Assembly (NCBI GenBank): GCA_025923195.1
Contig: JAICGJ010000010.1
Location: 1 to 64,000 of the forward strand
Source of the DNA: Chryseolinea sp.
GTDB taxonomy: Bacteria; Bacteroidota; Bacteroidia; Cytophagales; Cyclobacteriaceae
Reading direction: 5' to 3'
Length of the DNA: 64,000 bases
Part shown: piece after piece, positions 44,020 to 52,778 of the stretch
How positions within the stretch are numbered: position 1 is the stretch's first letter
How the letters are laid out: the number at the start of each line of letters is the position of its first letter
The notes under the pieces: model-generated
What the model was told of the DNA's origin: nothing
Database searches by the model: none
What the model saw: only the letters and a program-made list of their open reading frames with translations
Program-made: the position numbers and the translations under genes

Positions 44020-46458
44020 ATGATTTTTTTTTCACAATTACCGGAAATTACAGGCGGCAAATTGCTCCAACTGCGCAGTGATTCTCAAATCGAGTATCTG
44101 TCAATCGATAGCCGCAAGGCGGCTACCCAGAAGGGAACGCTTTTTTTTGCAATAAAAGGTGAGCGTCACGACGGCCATCAATATATTTCAGACCTCTACC
44201 GAATGGGCACACGCCAATTTGTGATTGAGCAGCCCACCGAACATTTAATTGATTTTCCAGAGGCCAATTTTGTGCTGGTATCTTCCACCGTTTCGGCGCT
44301 GCAACGCGTCGCTGCGTTTCATCGGAAACGTTTTTCGTTCCCGGTTGTTGGCATAACGGGCAGCAATGGAAAAACAATTATCAAGGAATGGCTCTACCAG
44401 ATACTGTCTAAAGACCAAAGTGCAGTAAAAAACCCCGGAAGCTACAATTCACAGGTAGGCGTACCGTTGTCAGTTTGGCAAATAAAACCTCACCATCAGA
44501 TTGGCTTATTTGAAGCCGGCATTTCCCGACCAGGTGAAATGGAGCGACTGGAAGGCGTGATCCGTCCCACGATTGGTATACTGACAAACATTGGAACCGC
44601 TCATGACGAAGGCTTCCGTGACCAGGAGCAAAAAATTGAGGAAAAATTGAAGCTATTCAAGAATTCCCAAGTCCTCATTTATTGTGCGGACCATACCCAT
44701 GTGAAACGGGTCATTCAAAAAATGGGAATCAGGACATATTCCTGGGGCCGGGATCAAGGTGTGGATCTATTGGTTTCATTTCAACATCATGCCTGCCAAA
44801 TATCACACGCTGGACAAACACACACCATTGAAATGCCCTTTGCAGACAAAGCCTCTATAGAAAACTGCTTACACTGTGTGGCATTGCTAACATACCTTGG
44901 CTTTAATTACAAGAAGGTTCAGAAGTCGATCAATAGCCTGAGATCTGTTCCTATGCGAATGGAAATGAAGGAGGGCATTAACCAATCATACCTTATAGAC
45001 GATACGTATAACAATGACCTCGGCGGATTAGAATTGAGTCTTCAGTTTCTCACTCATCAAAACCAAAAAAAGAAAAAGAGGCTGATCCTTTCAGACATCT
45101 TAGAGTCAGGGTTGTCCGGGGAGTTGCTGGCAAAACAAATCCTTGTTCTTCTTGAAAAATATCCTGTTCAGAATTTTGTAGGTATCGGGCCTATGCTCAC
45201 GGGTGAGCAAAGATTCTTTTCGGAGAACTCGTTATTTTACCCGACTACGCAGGCCTTTCTAGACAATTTTGATTTTGGATCAATCCATGAAGAGGTGATT
45301 CTCGTAAAGGGCGCTCGCACGTTCACCTTTGAGAAAATTGCTAATAGATTGCAGCGCAAGCTACATGGAACGGTAATGGAGGTAGACTTAAGCGCGTTGG
45401 TACATAACCTCAATGTATTCAGGTCATTGTTAAGACCTGAAACAAAAATAATGGTTATGGTGAAGGCTTTCGCATATGGAAGCGGTAGCCCTGAAGTTGC
45501 AAATGTACTCCAGTATCACAAGGTGGATTACCTTGGCGTGGCATATGTCGACGAGGGTGTCGATTTGCGAAAAAATAACATCGTCATTCCTATCATGGTG
45601 ATGAATCCTTCCGAGGACAGTTTCGATTCCCTTATTAACTATAACCTTGAACCCGAGATCTATAGCTTCAGGATTTTTCACTCTTTGCTAGAATATTTAG
45701 GTGGAAGACCGTGCTCAATACATCTTAAGCTAGATACAGGTATGCATCGGCTGGGATTTGCAAAGGAAGAGTTATCTGAGCTTATTCAACTACTAGGTCA
45801 AAATCGCAATATAATTGTTGCGTCAATATTCACTCACCTCGCAGCAGCCGATGAAAGCGGTCAGGACGAATTCTCGAATTATCAGGCATCAGTATTTACG
45901 GAAGCAGCTGAATCAATTAGCACGTTCTTGGGCTATCGGCCTTTATACCATATCCTGAATTCATCGGGCATATTGAGACTGCCACATCTTCAACATGATA
46001 TGGTCAGGTTGGGGATAGGTTTATATGGGGTCGATCCCTCACATCCTGATTCCAAGGAGCTCAAGCCGGTTGCCGCGTTGAAAACCGTCATTTCGCAAAT
46101 CAAGAGCATCAAGAAAGGTGAGACTGTTGGTTACGGTCGAAAGGGAATTGCAAGGAATGACTTAAGGGTAGCCACAATAGCGATTGGATACGCTGATGGG
46201 TTTAGCAGAAGGCTCAGCCAGGGTGTCGGTGAGGTCCTAATAGCAGGCAAAAGGGCACCTGTCATTGGAAATGTCTGCATGGATATGACTATGGTGGATG
46301 TCACGGCAATAGATGCCAAGGAGGGCGACGAGGTTGTGATTTTCGGTGCGGAATTGCCGATCCAGGAAATGGCCAACAAAATTCAAACGATCCCGTATGA
46401 ACTGCTAACAAGCGTCAGCGAACGAGTTAAGCGGATATTCGTGTCTGATGGAATCTAG
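44020..46458 (+). CDS. Bifunctional MurF (UDP-MurNAc-tripeptide:D-Ala-D-Ala ligase)/alanine racemase
   Basis: 812 aa from the ATG at 44020 (MIFFSQLPEITGGKL). Residues about 1-440 are MurF, which adds D-Ala-D-Ala to the peptidoglycan precursor: ATP loop GITGSNGKT, NPGSYNSQVGVPLSVW, FEAGISRPGEME and IDDTYNND. From about 450 the chain is a PLP alanine racemase: VMEVDLSALVHNL, PLP lysine in MVMVKAFAYGSGS, KLDTGMHRLGF, AIGYADGF and GNVCMDMTMVDVT. The fusion is a known Bacteroidota feature and joins the supply of D-Ala with its use. The MurF half lacks some Asp/His contacts of stand-alone MurF in the first domain, so whether both halves are active is not provable here. It begins one base after csaA. 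Confidence 0.95.
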   Translation: MIFFSQLPEITGGKLLQLRSDSQIEYLSIDSRKAATQKGTLFFAIKGERHDGHQYISDLYRMGTRQFVIEQPTEHLIDFPEANFVLVSSTVSALQRVAAFHRKRFSFPVVGITGSNGKTIIKEWLYQILSKDQSAVKNPGSYNSQVGVPLSVWQIKPHHQIGLFEAGISRPGEMERLEGVIRPTIGILTNIGTAHDEGFRDQEQKIEEKLKLFKNSQVLIYCADHTHVKRVIQKMGIRTYSWGRDQGVDLLVSFQHHACQISHAGQTHTIEMPFADKASIENCLHCVALLTYLGFNYKKVQKSINSLRSVPMRMEMKEGINQSYLIDDTYNNDLGGLELSLQFLTHQNQKKKKRLILSDILESGLSGELLAKQILVLLEKYPVQNFVGIGPMLTGEQRFFSENSLFYPTTQAFLDNFDFGSIHEEVILVKGARTFTFEKIANRLQRKLHGTVMEVDLSALVHNLNVFRSLLRPETKIMVMVKAFAYGSGSPEVANVLQYHKVDYLGVAYVDEGVDLRKNNIVIPIMVMNPSEDSFDSLINYNLEPEIYSFRIFHSLLEYLGGRPCSIHLKLDTGMHRLGFAKEELSELIQLLGQNRNIIVASIFTHLAAADESGQDEFSNYQASVFTEAAESISTFLGYRPLYHILNSSGILRLPHLQHDMVRLGIGLYGVDPSHPDSKELKPVAALKTVISQIKSIKKGETVGYGRKGIARNDLRVATIAIGYADGFSRRLSQGVGEVLIAGKRAPVIGNVCMDMTMVDVTAIDAKEGDEVVIFGAELPIQEMANKIQTIPYELLTSVSERVKRIFVSDGI

Positions 46459-46460
46459 AA

Positions 46461-46616
46461 TCATCCACAACCCAGATTCTTTTTAAGATCCCGGTTCGGC
46501 AGTCCACCATAAGTAGAGTGTTCTTCATCTCGTGGTCTCGCTTCCTCGTTGGGTGGCTTTGCAGGCCCGCGGCTACCACCTGACACCCTCTTTTTTGATT
46601 TTCTTTTCTTAATCAT
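46461..46616 (-). CDS. 51-aa conserved small basic protein
   Basis: A short frame from ATG at 46616: it opens MIKKRKSKKRVSGGSRGPAK and ends YGGLPNRDLKKNLGCG at the stop at 46461. The basic start and the C-terminal GGLP-x-RDLKKNLGCG block look like a small Bacteroidota family I believe recurs in related genomes, although I cannot name it. It lies on the minus strand directly after the convergent murF-alr gene. No signal or membrane segment. Function unknown; the C-terminal Gly-Cys-Gly may matter. Confidence 0.65.
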   Translation of the reverse strand: MIKKRKSKKRVSGGSRGPAKPPNEEARPRDEEHSTYGGLPNRDLKKNLGCG

Positions 46617-46646
46617 CGTCTTGGGCAAATTATTCAAAACTTCTCA

Positions 46647-46677
46647 TTTGATTGGAGGTGAACCACTTTTATATTTG
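46647..46677 (+). promoter_or_regulatory. Promoter of feoA-feoB
   Basis: TTTG (46647-46650), 19 bases, TATATTTG (46670-46677): a full match to the Bacteroidota consensus. The transcript would start near 46684, 19 bases before the feoA ATG. Confidence 0.8.
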
Positions 46678-46682
46678 CCTTG

Positions 46683-46699
46683 TTTAAAATTAATCTAAA
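46683..46699 (+). promoter_or_regulatory. Possible iron-responsive operator overlapping the feoA transcription start
   Basis: TTTAAAATTAATCTAAA is an imperfect dyad (TTTA arms, 12 of 17 positions match its own reverse complement) lying directly after the -7 box, where a repressor would block initiation. Fur or a DtxR-type regulator is expected for feoAB; the identity of the site is inference. Confidence 0.4.
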
Positions 46700-46702
46700 T
46701 AA

Positions 46703-46936
46703 ATGTCAGGGCGGATGAAAAATGTCGCAGAAATGCGTCCAGGGGAACAAGGCATAATCTCAGGCTTCACTGATGATCAATTATCGGTCAAACTTATGGA
46801 AATGGGTTGTCTGCCTGGATCGGCTATCAGGTTTAATTTTACAGCGGCGTTTGGTGATCCTGTTTGCATAAGTGTTTCCGGATATGAGCTCTCGCTCCGG
46901 CTGGAAGAAGCCGCAACCATTTCCATTATCAATTAA
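46703..46936 (+). CDS. feoA: FeoA-family protein
   Basis: A 77-aa SH3-like cytoplasmic partner of the ferrous iron transporter FeoB. Pattern: EMRPGEQGIISGFTDDQLSVKLMEMGCLPGSAI, ISVSGYELSLRLEEA. Ends three bases before feoB. It has a clear promoter and a possible iron-responsive operator. Normal length for FeoA. Confidence 0.93.
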   Translation: MSGRMKNVAEMRPGEQGIISGFTDDQLSVKLMEMGCLPGSAIRFNFTAAFGDPVCISVSGYELSLRLEEAATISIIN

Positions 46937-46939
46937 TTA

Positions 46940-49060
46940 ATGGTTACTCCCAGGAAGCTCAAGGTTGCGTTGGCGGGTAATCCCAATTCCGGCAAATCGT
47001 CGTTATTCAATTATTTAACGGGGCTCAATCAGAAGATAGGGAATTTCCCTGGTGTTACCGTTGAAAAGAGATCGGGCTTCTGCCTGATGGCTGGCAATGT
47101 ATCTGCAGAAATTATTGATTTACCTGGCGCCTACAGCATATATCCGAGGAGTCTGGACGAGCAAATTGTAGCAGAGGTATTGCTGGACCATCACGCACCA
47201 ACAACGCCCGATAAAGTTGTTGTCATCGTGGATGCCACAAACGTCAAGAGAGGATTCCTTTTGTTGAGCCAAATCATCGACCTCGGGCTGCCCACAATCC
47301 TCGCCTTGAATATGATGGACCTGGCGGCAAAGGCTGGAATAAGTTATGATCTCAATTCATTATCAAAAAAGCTAGGAGTGCCGGTCGTTCCTATCAATGC
47401 CCGGAATGGAACAGGGCTGGAGGAGTTAAAGAAAATAATGTGTGAGCCTCCAAACCCACCAGATCGTCAAATCAATGCAATTTGGAAGGAGGCGAAGGAA
47501 GCTGTTAAGGAATTGCGAGATCGCCTTGGTGTTGACAATGACTATGAAGCTTATCAATTCCTGGAACAACCAAAGTCGTTAAAGTTTTTAGGTGATGAGC
47601 GACAACGGGTAGTTGATGATATCAGAAAGAGGTACGAATTTTTTCCAGGCAAATTTCAGGGTGCTGAAACAATACAACGGTACAGCTACATACAAGATTT
47701 ATTGAACGAGGTTTCGCTGAATACTTCGGACACGGCCTGGAAGAAAAACTCCGTTCGCCTGGATAGCATATTGCTGCACAAGGCGTGGGGATATATTATC
47801 TTCTTTACCATACTATTCCTGATCTTTCAATCAATTTTTGCATGGGCGCAGGTGCCAATGGATTTTATTGATAGTCAATTCGCCCGGCTCAGCAGCTATT
47901 TGATTTCCGTGCTACCTCCGGGACCATTGAGCAGCCTCTTAGCTGAGGGTGTCGTTCCTGGAATCGGGGGCATAATGATCTTCATCCCTCAGATCGCTAT
48001 TTTGTTTGCCTTTATTTCAATACTTGAGGAGTCGGGATATATGGCCCGGGTTGTTTTTATGATGGACAAGGTGATGCGGAAGTTTGGCTTGAATGGCAAA
48101 AGTGTTGTTCCGTTGATGTCCGGCGTCGCCTGTGCCATTCCTGCAATTATGGCGACACGCACAATTGACAATTGGAAAGAGCGAACCATTACTATCCTGG
48201 TTACTCCATTAATGAGTTGCTCGGCCAGACTTCCTGTCTTCACCATACTCATCGCACTCGTAGTTCCAAATCAAAAAGCACTCGGCTTTTTTAACCTCCA
48301 GGGTCTTGCCCTGATGGGTATGTATTTACTTGGATTCTTCGCGGCAATAGGGTCGGCATGGCTCATGAAGCTATTGATACGCGTCAAAGAACGAAGCTTC
48401 CTTATCATGGAGTTACCTACCTATCGCTTACCGAAATGGTCGAACGTAGGCTACACGATTGTCGAAAAAACCAAAGCATTTGTATTTGAGGCAGGAAAAA
48501 TCATACTGGCAATATCTGTGATACTCTGGGTTCTCGCCAGTTATGGACCTGGAGATTCATTGCACAGTGCTGAGGCTGTCGTGCTGGAGGAATCAAAGAA
48601 TCTTCGCTTGACTGAAGATGGTCTTGCGGACCGTATAGCGGCATATAAGTTAGAGCATTCTTATGCAGGGATCATCGGCAAAGCGATTGAGCCTGTAATC
48701 AGACCGTTGGGATATGATTGGAAAATCGGAATTGCGCTGATCACTTCATTTGCTGCTCGAGAAGTTTTCGTCGGCACCATAGCGACGATTTACAGCATAG
48801 GAAGTGTGAGTGATTCAGACACTTCCACCATACAACAAAGGCTGAAGTCGGAAATCAATCCGGAAACTGGTGGACCTAGGTTCACACCTGCCGTCGGGTT
48901 TTCGCTGCTTGTGTTTTACACCTTTGCCATGCAGTGTATGAGCACCATCGCCGTAGTTTATCGTGAAACTAAAGGCTGGAAATGGCCCCTCATTCAACTC
49001 GCTTATATGACAGGACTAGCCTACATTTCCGCATTGCTTGTATTTCAAATTCTTTCATGA
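46940..49060 (+). CDS. feoB: Ferrous iron transporter FeoB
   Basis: 706 aa. The N-terminal GTPase domain has GNPNSGKSS (13-21), IDLPGAYSIYP (G3) and NMMD (G4), followed by a helical GDI-like part; then two Gate domains with SGVACAIPAIMATRTI and the second Gate motif SFAAREVFVGTIATIY; about eight transmembrane helices. Imports Fe2+ across the inner membrane. Three bases after feoA. No FeoC. The following gene starts 49 bases after its stop and could be on the same transcript. Confidence 0.97.
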   Translation: MVTPRKLKVALAGNPNSGKSSLFNYLTGLNQKIGNFPGVTVEKRSGFCLMAGNVSAEIIDLPGAYSIYPRSLDEQIVAEVLLDHHAPTTPDKVVVIVDATNVKRGFLLLSQIIDLGLPTILALNMMDLAAKAGISYDLNSLSKKLGVPVVPINARNGTGLEELKKIMCEPPNPPDRQINAIWKEAKEAVKELRDRLGVDNDYEAYQFLEQPKSLKFLGDERQRVVDDIRKRYEFFPGKFQGAETIQRYSYIQDLLNEVSLNTSDTAWKKNSVRLDSILLHKAWGYIIFFTILFLIFQSIFAWAQVPMDFIDSQFARLSSYLISVLPPGPLSSLLAEGVVPGIGGIMIFIPQIAILFAFISILEESGYMARVVFMMDKVMRKFGLNGKSVVPLMSGVACAIPAIMATRTIDNWKERTITILVTPLMSCSARLPVFTILIALVVPNQKALGFFNLQGLALMGMYLLGFFAAIGSAWLMKLLIRVKERSFLIMELPTYRLPKWSNVGYTIVEKTKAFVFEAGKIILAISVILWVLASYGPGDSLHSAEAVVLEESKNLRLTEDGLADRIAAYKLEHSYAGIIGKAIEPVIRPLGYDWKIGIALITSFAAREVFVGTIATIYSIGSVSDSDTSTIQQRLKSEINPETGGPRFTPAVGFSLLVFYTFAMQCMSTIAVVYRETKGWKWPLIQLAYMTGLAYISALLVFQILS

Positions 49061-49109
49061 TCATTCACGGGGTTTTTTATCTTTAGGGCTGGGCAGATAT
49101 CTGCATGCT

Positions 49110-51026
49110 ATGAAGTACCGTGTAATAACTTTCTTCGTTTCCCTTACATTTTTTTCTTGCCAAGAAAAACACCGCCCCTTAAATAAATTTCATGACCCTG
49201 ATATTACTGCTATTGCAGACCTTCAGGACCGCAGGTCAGGTGATAGCCTACTAACATACTTGAATCATTCCAATCCTGCGTACCGACAGGCAGCTGCGCT
49301 CGCTTTCGGCTCTATTCAGGATTCTAATTATATTGAGCCTCTACGAAATCTATTGCTAGAGGATGAAGACAGGCTCGTGCGAAAGGCGGCAGCCTATGCT
49401 ATTGGACAGACCTATTCCTCAAGAAGTGAGCAAGCATTGCTCGGCGCTTCGGTAAAGGAAAAAAACAAACAAGTACTCGCTGAAATAATTCAGAGCTACG
49501 GCAAAGTAGCCAGAGCGTGGAAGTTAAACGTAATGTCAGATGATTCTGTAATAGCTGTAGCAATGGCATGGTCTTATTATAGAATGGCTTTTAGGGGAGT
49601 GGCAGGCGATGATCTTAATATCAGATCTGCAGGACTTTTGAATTCAAGTGACCCAAAGATACGTCTTGCGGCGGCTCACTACTTTGCCAGAGGAGCAAAG
49701 GACTTCGATCGCTACGAACGCGTGTTGAGAAACGTGGTCCTAAGGGATAAATCCGAGGATGTGAGAATGGCTGCCGCCCTTGCGCTTGGCAAAATCAAGT
49801 CTGATTCAGCATTGTATTCAGCAATGTCGGCAGCACAGAACGATCCAGACGACAGGGTGAGAACAAACGCCATTCGGGCTCTTCAGAATTTCCAGCTTGA
49901 GAGGACGAAAGGGCTTTTAGCCCATGCGCTTGCCGATAAAAATGCTAATGTTTCCATTGCAGCCTCTGAAGCAATCAAGGCTGCAATAACGAAGGAACAC
50001 TACCAGGAATTTTATGCATTGGCCCAGATAACAAAAAACTGGAGGTCGCAGGCAAATCTTTATGAAGCAGTGCTCGCTGTATCAAGTACCGAATTGCTTT
50101 TGGAGGAAATTAAATCGCTCTACAATGCATCAACAAATGCATACCAGAAGGCTGCACTGCTTACCGCCCTTCAGCACTCGCCAACGTCTTATGCCTTTCT
50201 GCAGGAGCAATTACTGCAACGTGAAGAACCTGTCATAAAATCGTCCGCGGCCTCCGCGCTCGTGGCGATGAATTATCACAAAAATTTTGACATAGCGATG
50301 GCCGCATCCTTCGCAAACATATATGAACAAGCGATTCAGAATGGCGATGCAGCCGTCATTGGAATTATTTCAGGCGCTCTGGCAGACTCCGCCTTAAATT
50401 ATAGGGCAACAATCACAAATTTTGATTTTCTAAAGGAAGCTCGAAAAAAATTGGTTTTGCCAAAGGACTACGAATCTGTTGTTCCCCTTGAGGCTGCTAT
50501 TGCCCATTTCGAGCGCAGAAGTTTCAAGTCATCCATTACGAATAGTTTCAATCATCCTGTTGACTGGAGTGTAGTCAGACGAATACCCTCGGATCAGAAG
50601 GCCGTTATCAAAACATCGAAGGGCGATATCGCTATCCGTTTACTGATTGAGGAAGCACCGGGTTCTGTTCTTAATTTCGTTTTGCTTGCTAGCAAGAAAT
50701 ATTATGACGATAGGTTCATTCACAGGGTCGTGCCGAACTTCGTTGTTCAGGACGGCTGTCCCCGCGGAGACGGTTGGGGCGGTGAGGCCTACTCTATCAG
50801 ATCCGAATTCTTACCTCATCGATTCAGCACCGGGAGTGTTGGCATGGCATCCGCTGGGAAAGACACGGAGGGAACCCAATGGTTTATCACCCATTCGCCC
50901 ACACCTCATCTGGAAGGCCGCTACACCTTGTTCGCCGTGGTAGAAAGCGGGATGGATATTGTGCAATCACTTGAGGTTGGCGACAGAATTAGTAGCGTCG
51001 AGATAATCGATTTCGCGCCTCTTTGA
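49110..51026 (+). CDS. Secreted HEAT-repeat protein fused to a cyclophilin-type peptidyl-prolyl isomerase
   Basis: 638 aa from the ATG at 49110 (MKYRVITFFVSLTFFSCQ), a lipoprotein signal with lipobox FFSC; the frame upstream overlaps feoB and has no signal. Residues about 40-470 are alpha-helical HEAT-like repeats (NPAYRQAAALAFGSI, DRLVRKAAAYAIGQ, SEDVRMAAALALGKI, DDRVRTNAIRALQN). Residues about 485-635 are a cyclophilin domain with IKTSKGDIAIRL, YYDDRFIHRVVPNFVVQDGC, ASAGKDTEGTQWFITHSPTPHLEGRYTLFAVV. The Arg and Phe of the catalytic FHRV region are kept as FIHRV. Periplasmic or surface folding helper with a binding scaffold; substrate unknown. Such fusions occur in Bacteroidota. Confidence 0.88.
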   Translation: MKYRVITFFVSLTFFSCQEKHRPLNKFHDPDITAIADLQDRRSGDSLLTYLNHSNPAYRQAAALAFGSIQDSNYIEPLRNLLLEDEDRLVRKAAAYAIGQTYSSRSEQALLGASVKEKNKQVLAEIIQSYGKVARAWKLNVMSDDSVIAVAMAWSYYRMAFRGVAGDDLNIRSAGLLNSSDPKIRLAAAHYFARGAKDFDRYERVLRNVVLRDKSEDVRMAAALALGKIKSDSALYSAMSAAQNDPDDRVRTNAIRALQNFQLERTKGLLAHALADKNANVSIAASEAIKAAITKEHYQEFYALAQITKNWRSQANLYEAVLAVSSTELLLEEIKSLYNASTNAYQKAALLTALQHSPTSYAFLQEQLLQREEPVIKSSAASALVAMNYHKNFDIAMAASFANIYEQAIQNGDAAVIGIISGALADSALNYRATITNFDFLKEARKKLVLPKDYESVVPLEAAIAHFERRSFKSSITNSFNHPVDWSVVRRIPSDQKAVIKTSKGDIAIRLLIEEAPGSVLNFVLLASKKYYDDRFIHRVVPNFVVQDGCPRGDGWGGEAYSIRSEFLPHRFSTGSVGMASAGKDTEGTQWFITHSPTPHLEGRYTLFAVVESGMDIVQSLEVGDRISSVEIIDFAPL

Positions 51027-51069
51027 GATTTACTCACATCCGCTAACTTGCGGGCTAAATATCTGGAGC

Positions 51070-52209
51070 TTGGCATACGCTAGTGAAAAAAATTTTAAAG
51101 TCGGTATTTTAGGAGGTGGTCAGCTAGGGAGAATGCTTATCCAGTCTGGAATAGATTTCAATATTCCTTTTGTTGTACTGGATCCAGACCCTCAGGCTCC
51201 TTGTTCCGGTTTGTCCCATTTTATGAATGGGAAGCTCACAGATTTTGACATGGTGATGAAACTGGGAGAATCCTGTGAAGTCATAACGATTGAAATTGAA
51301 AATGTAAATACAACTGCGCTAAAGGAGCTAGTCAAGCGAGGGAAAAAAGTGTACCCACAACCAGAGGTCATCGAGCTGATTCAGGATAAGAGAACACAAA
51401 AAAGATTTTACCTGGAACATGATATCCCTACTGCTGAATTTGTGTTAGTTGAAAACGCAGCTGATGTTGGCACAAAAATATCCTTCCTTCCAGCTGTGCA
51501 AAAGCTTGGCCGTGAGGGATACGACGGCCGTGGTGTTCAAATCATCCAAAGCCAGCAAGACCTTACAAAAGCTTTTGACGCTCCCGGCGTATTGGAAAAG
51601 TTAATTCCTTTCGAAAAAGAAATCGCCGTGATCGTAGCGCGCAACGTCTCCGGTGAGGTAAAAACCTTTCCTGCAGTCGAGATGGTTTTTCATCCTATTC
51701 AAAATCTCGTCGAATATCTTTATGCGCCGGCCGGATCCTCTGAAAAAATTCTTTCAGAAGCCTATGCCATTGCCACAAGGGTCATTGAAAAACTCAACAT
51801 GGTTGGCGTCTTGGCCGTTGAAATGTTTGTTACGCGTGAAGGGAATGTGCTTGTGAACGAAATTGCCCCACGCCCACATAATAGCGGGCATCAGACGATC
51901 GAGGCAAATGCGACATCGCAATATGAGCAACACCTGCGCGCTATTCTCAATTGGCCGTTGGGTGATACAACACAGATTTTACCCAGCGCTATGGTTAATT
52001 TATTAGGCGAGCCTGGATTCGAGGGTGATGCGAGATATAAGGGGATGGAAGAAATAATGAAAGTTCCCGGGGCGCATATCCACCTTTACGGCAAGCGTAC
52101 TACTAAGCCCTTCAGAAAGATGGGTCATGTAACTATCGTTGATACAGATACAGAACGATTAAAGACGAAAGTCGCTTTTGTGAAAAACACTTTAAAAGTA
52201 ATAGCCTGA
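51070..52209 (+). CDS. purK: N5-carboxyaminoimidazole ribonucleotide synthase
   Basis: ATP-dependent carboxylation step of purine synthesis (AIR to N5-CAIR). About 379 aa, ATP-grasp family: [17 protein letters not shown] near the start, [33 protein letters not shown], and [17 protein letters not shown]. There is no ATG in reach: the family N-terminus is so close that the start must be the TTG at 51070 ([14 protein letters not shown]); a GGAG lies just in front of it but closer than usual for a ribosome-binding site. One base before purE, so the two are coupled. Confidence 0.95.
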   Translation: MAYASEKNFKVGILGGGQLGRMLIQSGIDFNIPFVVLDPDPQAPCSGLSHFMNGKLTDFDMVMKLGESCEVITIEIENVNTTALKELVKRGKKVYPQPEVIELIQDKRTQKRFYLEHDIPTAEFVLVENAADVGTKISFLPAVQKLGREGYDGRGVQIIQSQQDLTKAFDAPGVLEKLIPFEKEIAVIVARNVSGEVKTFPAVEMVFHPIQNLVEYLYAPAGSSEKILSEAYAIATRVIEKLNMVGVLAVEMFVTREGNVLVNEIAPRPHNSGHQTIEANATSQYEQHLRAILNWPLGDTTQILPSAMVNLLGEPGFEGDARYKGMEEIMKVPGAHIHLYGKRTTKPFRKMGHVTIVDTDTERLKTKVAFVKNTLKVIA

Positions 52210-52210
52210 T

Positions 52211-52723
52211 ATGAGTAAACCATTGATCGGTATAATTATGGGCAGTCAGTCAGATCTTAGGATAATGAAAGATGCCGCTGAAGCATTGGAAGAATTGGGC
52301 GTCGTCTACGAGCTCACCATTGTTTCTGCTCATCGCACACCACAACGTCTTATGGAATATGCGAGTACCGCGCGTTCACGTGGATTAAAAGTAATTGTTG
52401 CTGGTGCAGGCGGTGCGGCACATCTACCCGGCATGGTGGCTTCCGTCACAAGCTTGCCTGTAATAGGTGTCCCGATCAAATCATCAAACTCCATTGATGG
52501 ATGGGATTCCACCCTGTCGATTCTCCAAATGCCCGCCGGTGTACCGGTGGCCACCGTCGCGCTTGATGGCGCACGTAATGCAGGTATTTTAGCGGCACAA
52601 ATAATAGGCACATGGGATAAGGCGCTATCAAAGCGCCTCGATAAGTTTAAGAAAGCCCTCAAGATTAAGGTGGAAGCCGCTGCAAAGAAAATCGAGATTG
52701 AAGGTTGGAAAGGGGCTTTATGA
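52211..52723 (+). CDS. purE: N5-CAIR mutase (class I PurE)
   Basis: Moves the carboxylate from N5 to C4 of AIR. 170 aa with [13 protein letters not shown] (8-20), [29 protein letters not shown] and [18 protein letters not shown]: class I features. Follows purK by one base. The next gene begins after 55 bases. Confidence 0.97.
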   Translation: MSKPLIGIIMGSQSDLRIMKDAAEALEELGVVYELTIVSAHRTPQRLMEYASTARSRGLKVIVAGAGGAAHLPGMVASVTSLPVIGVPIKSSNSIDGWDSTLSILQMPAGVPVATVALDGARNAGILAAQIIGTWDKALSKRLDKFKKALKIKVEAAAKKIEIEGWKGAL

Positions 52724-52778
52724 AAAATCGATATCTTTTGTTATAAAATCCGTATTTTCATTCCTGAATACCGCTTTT

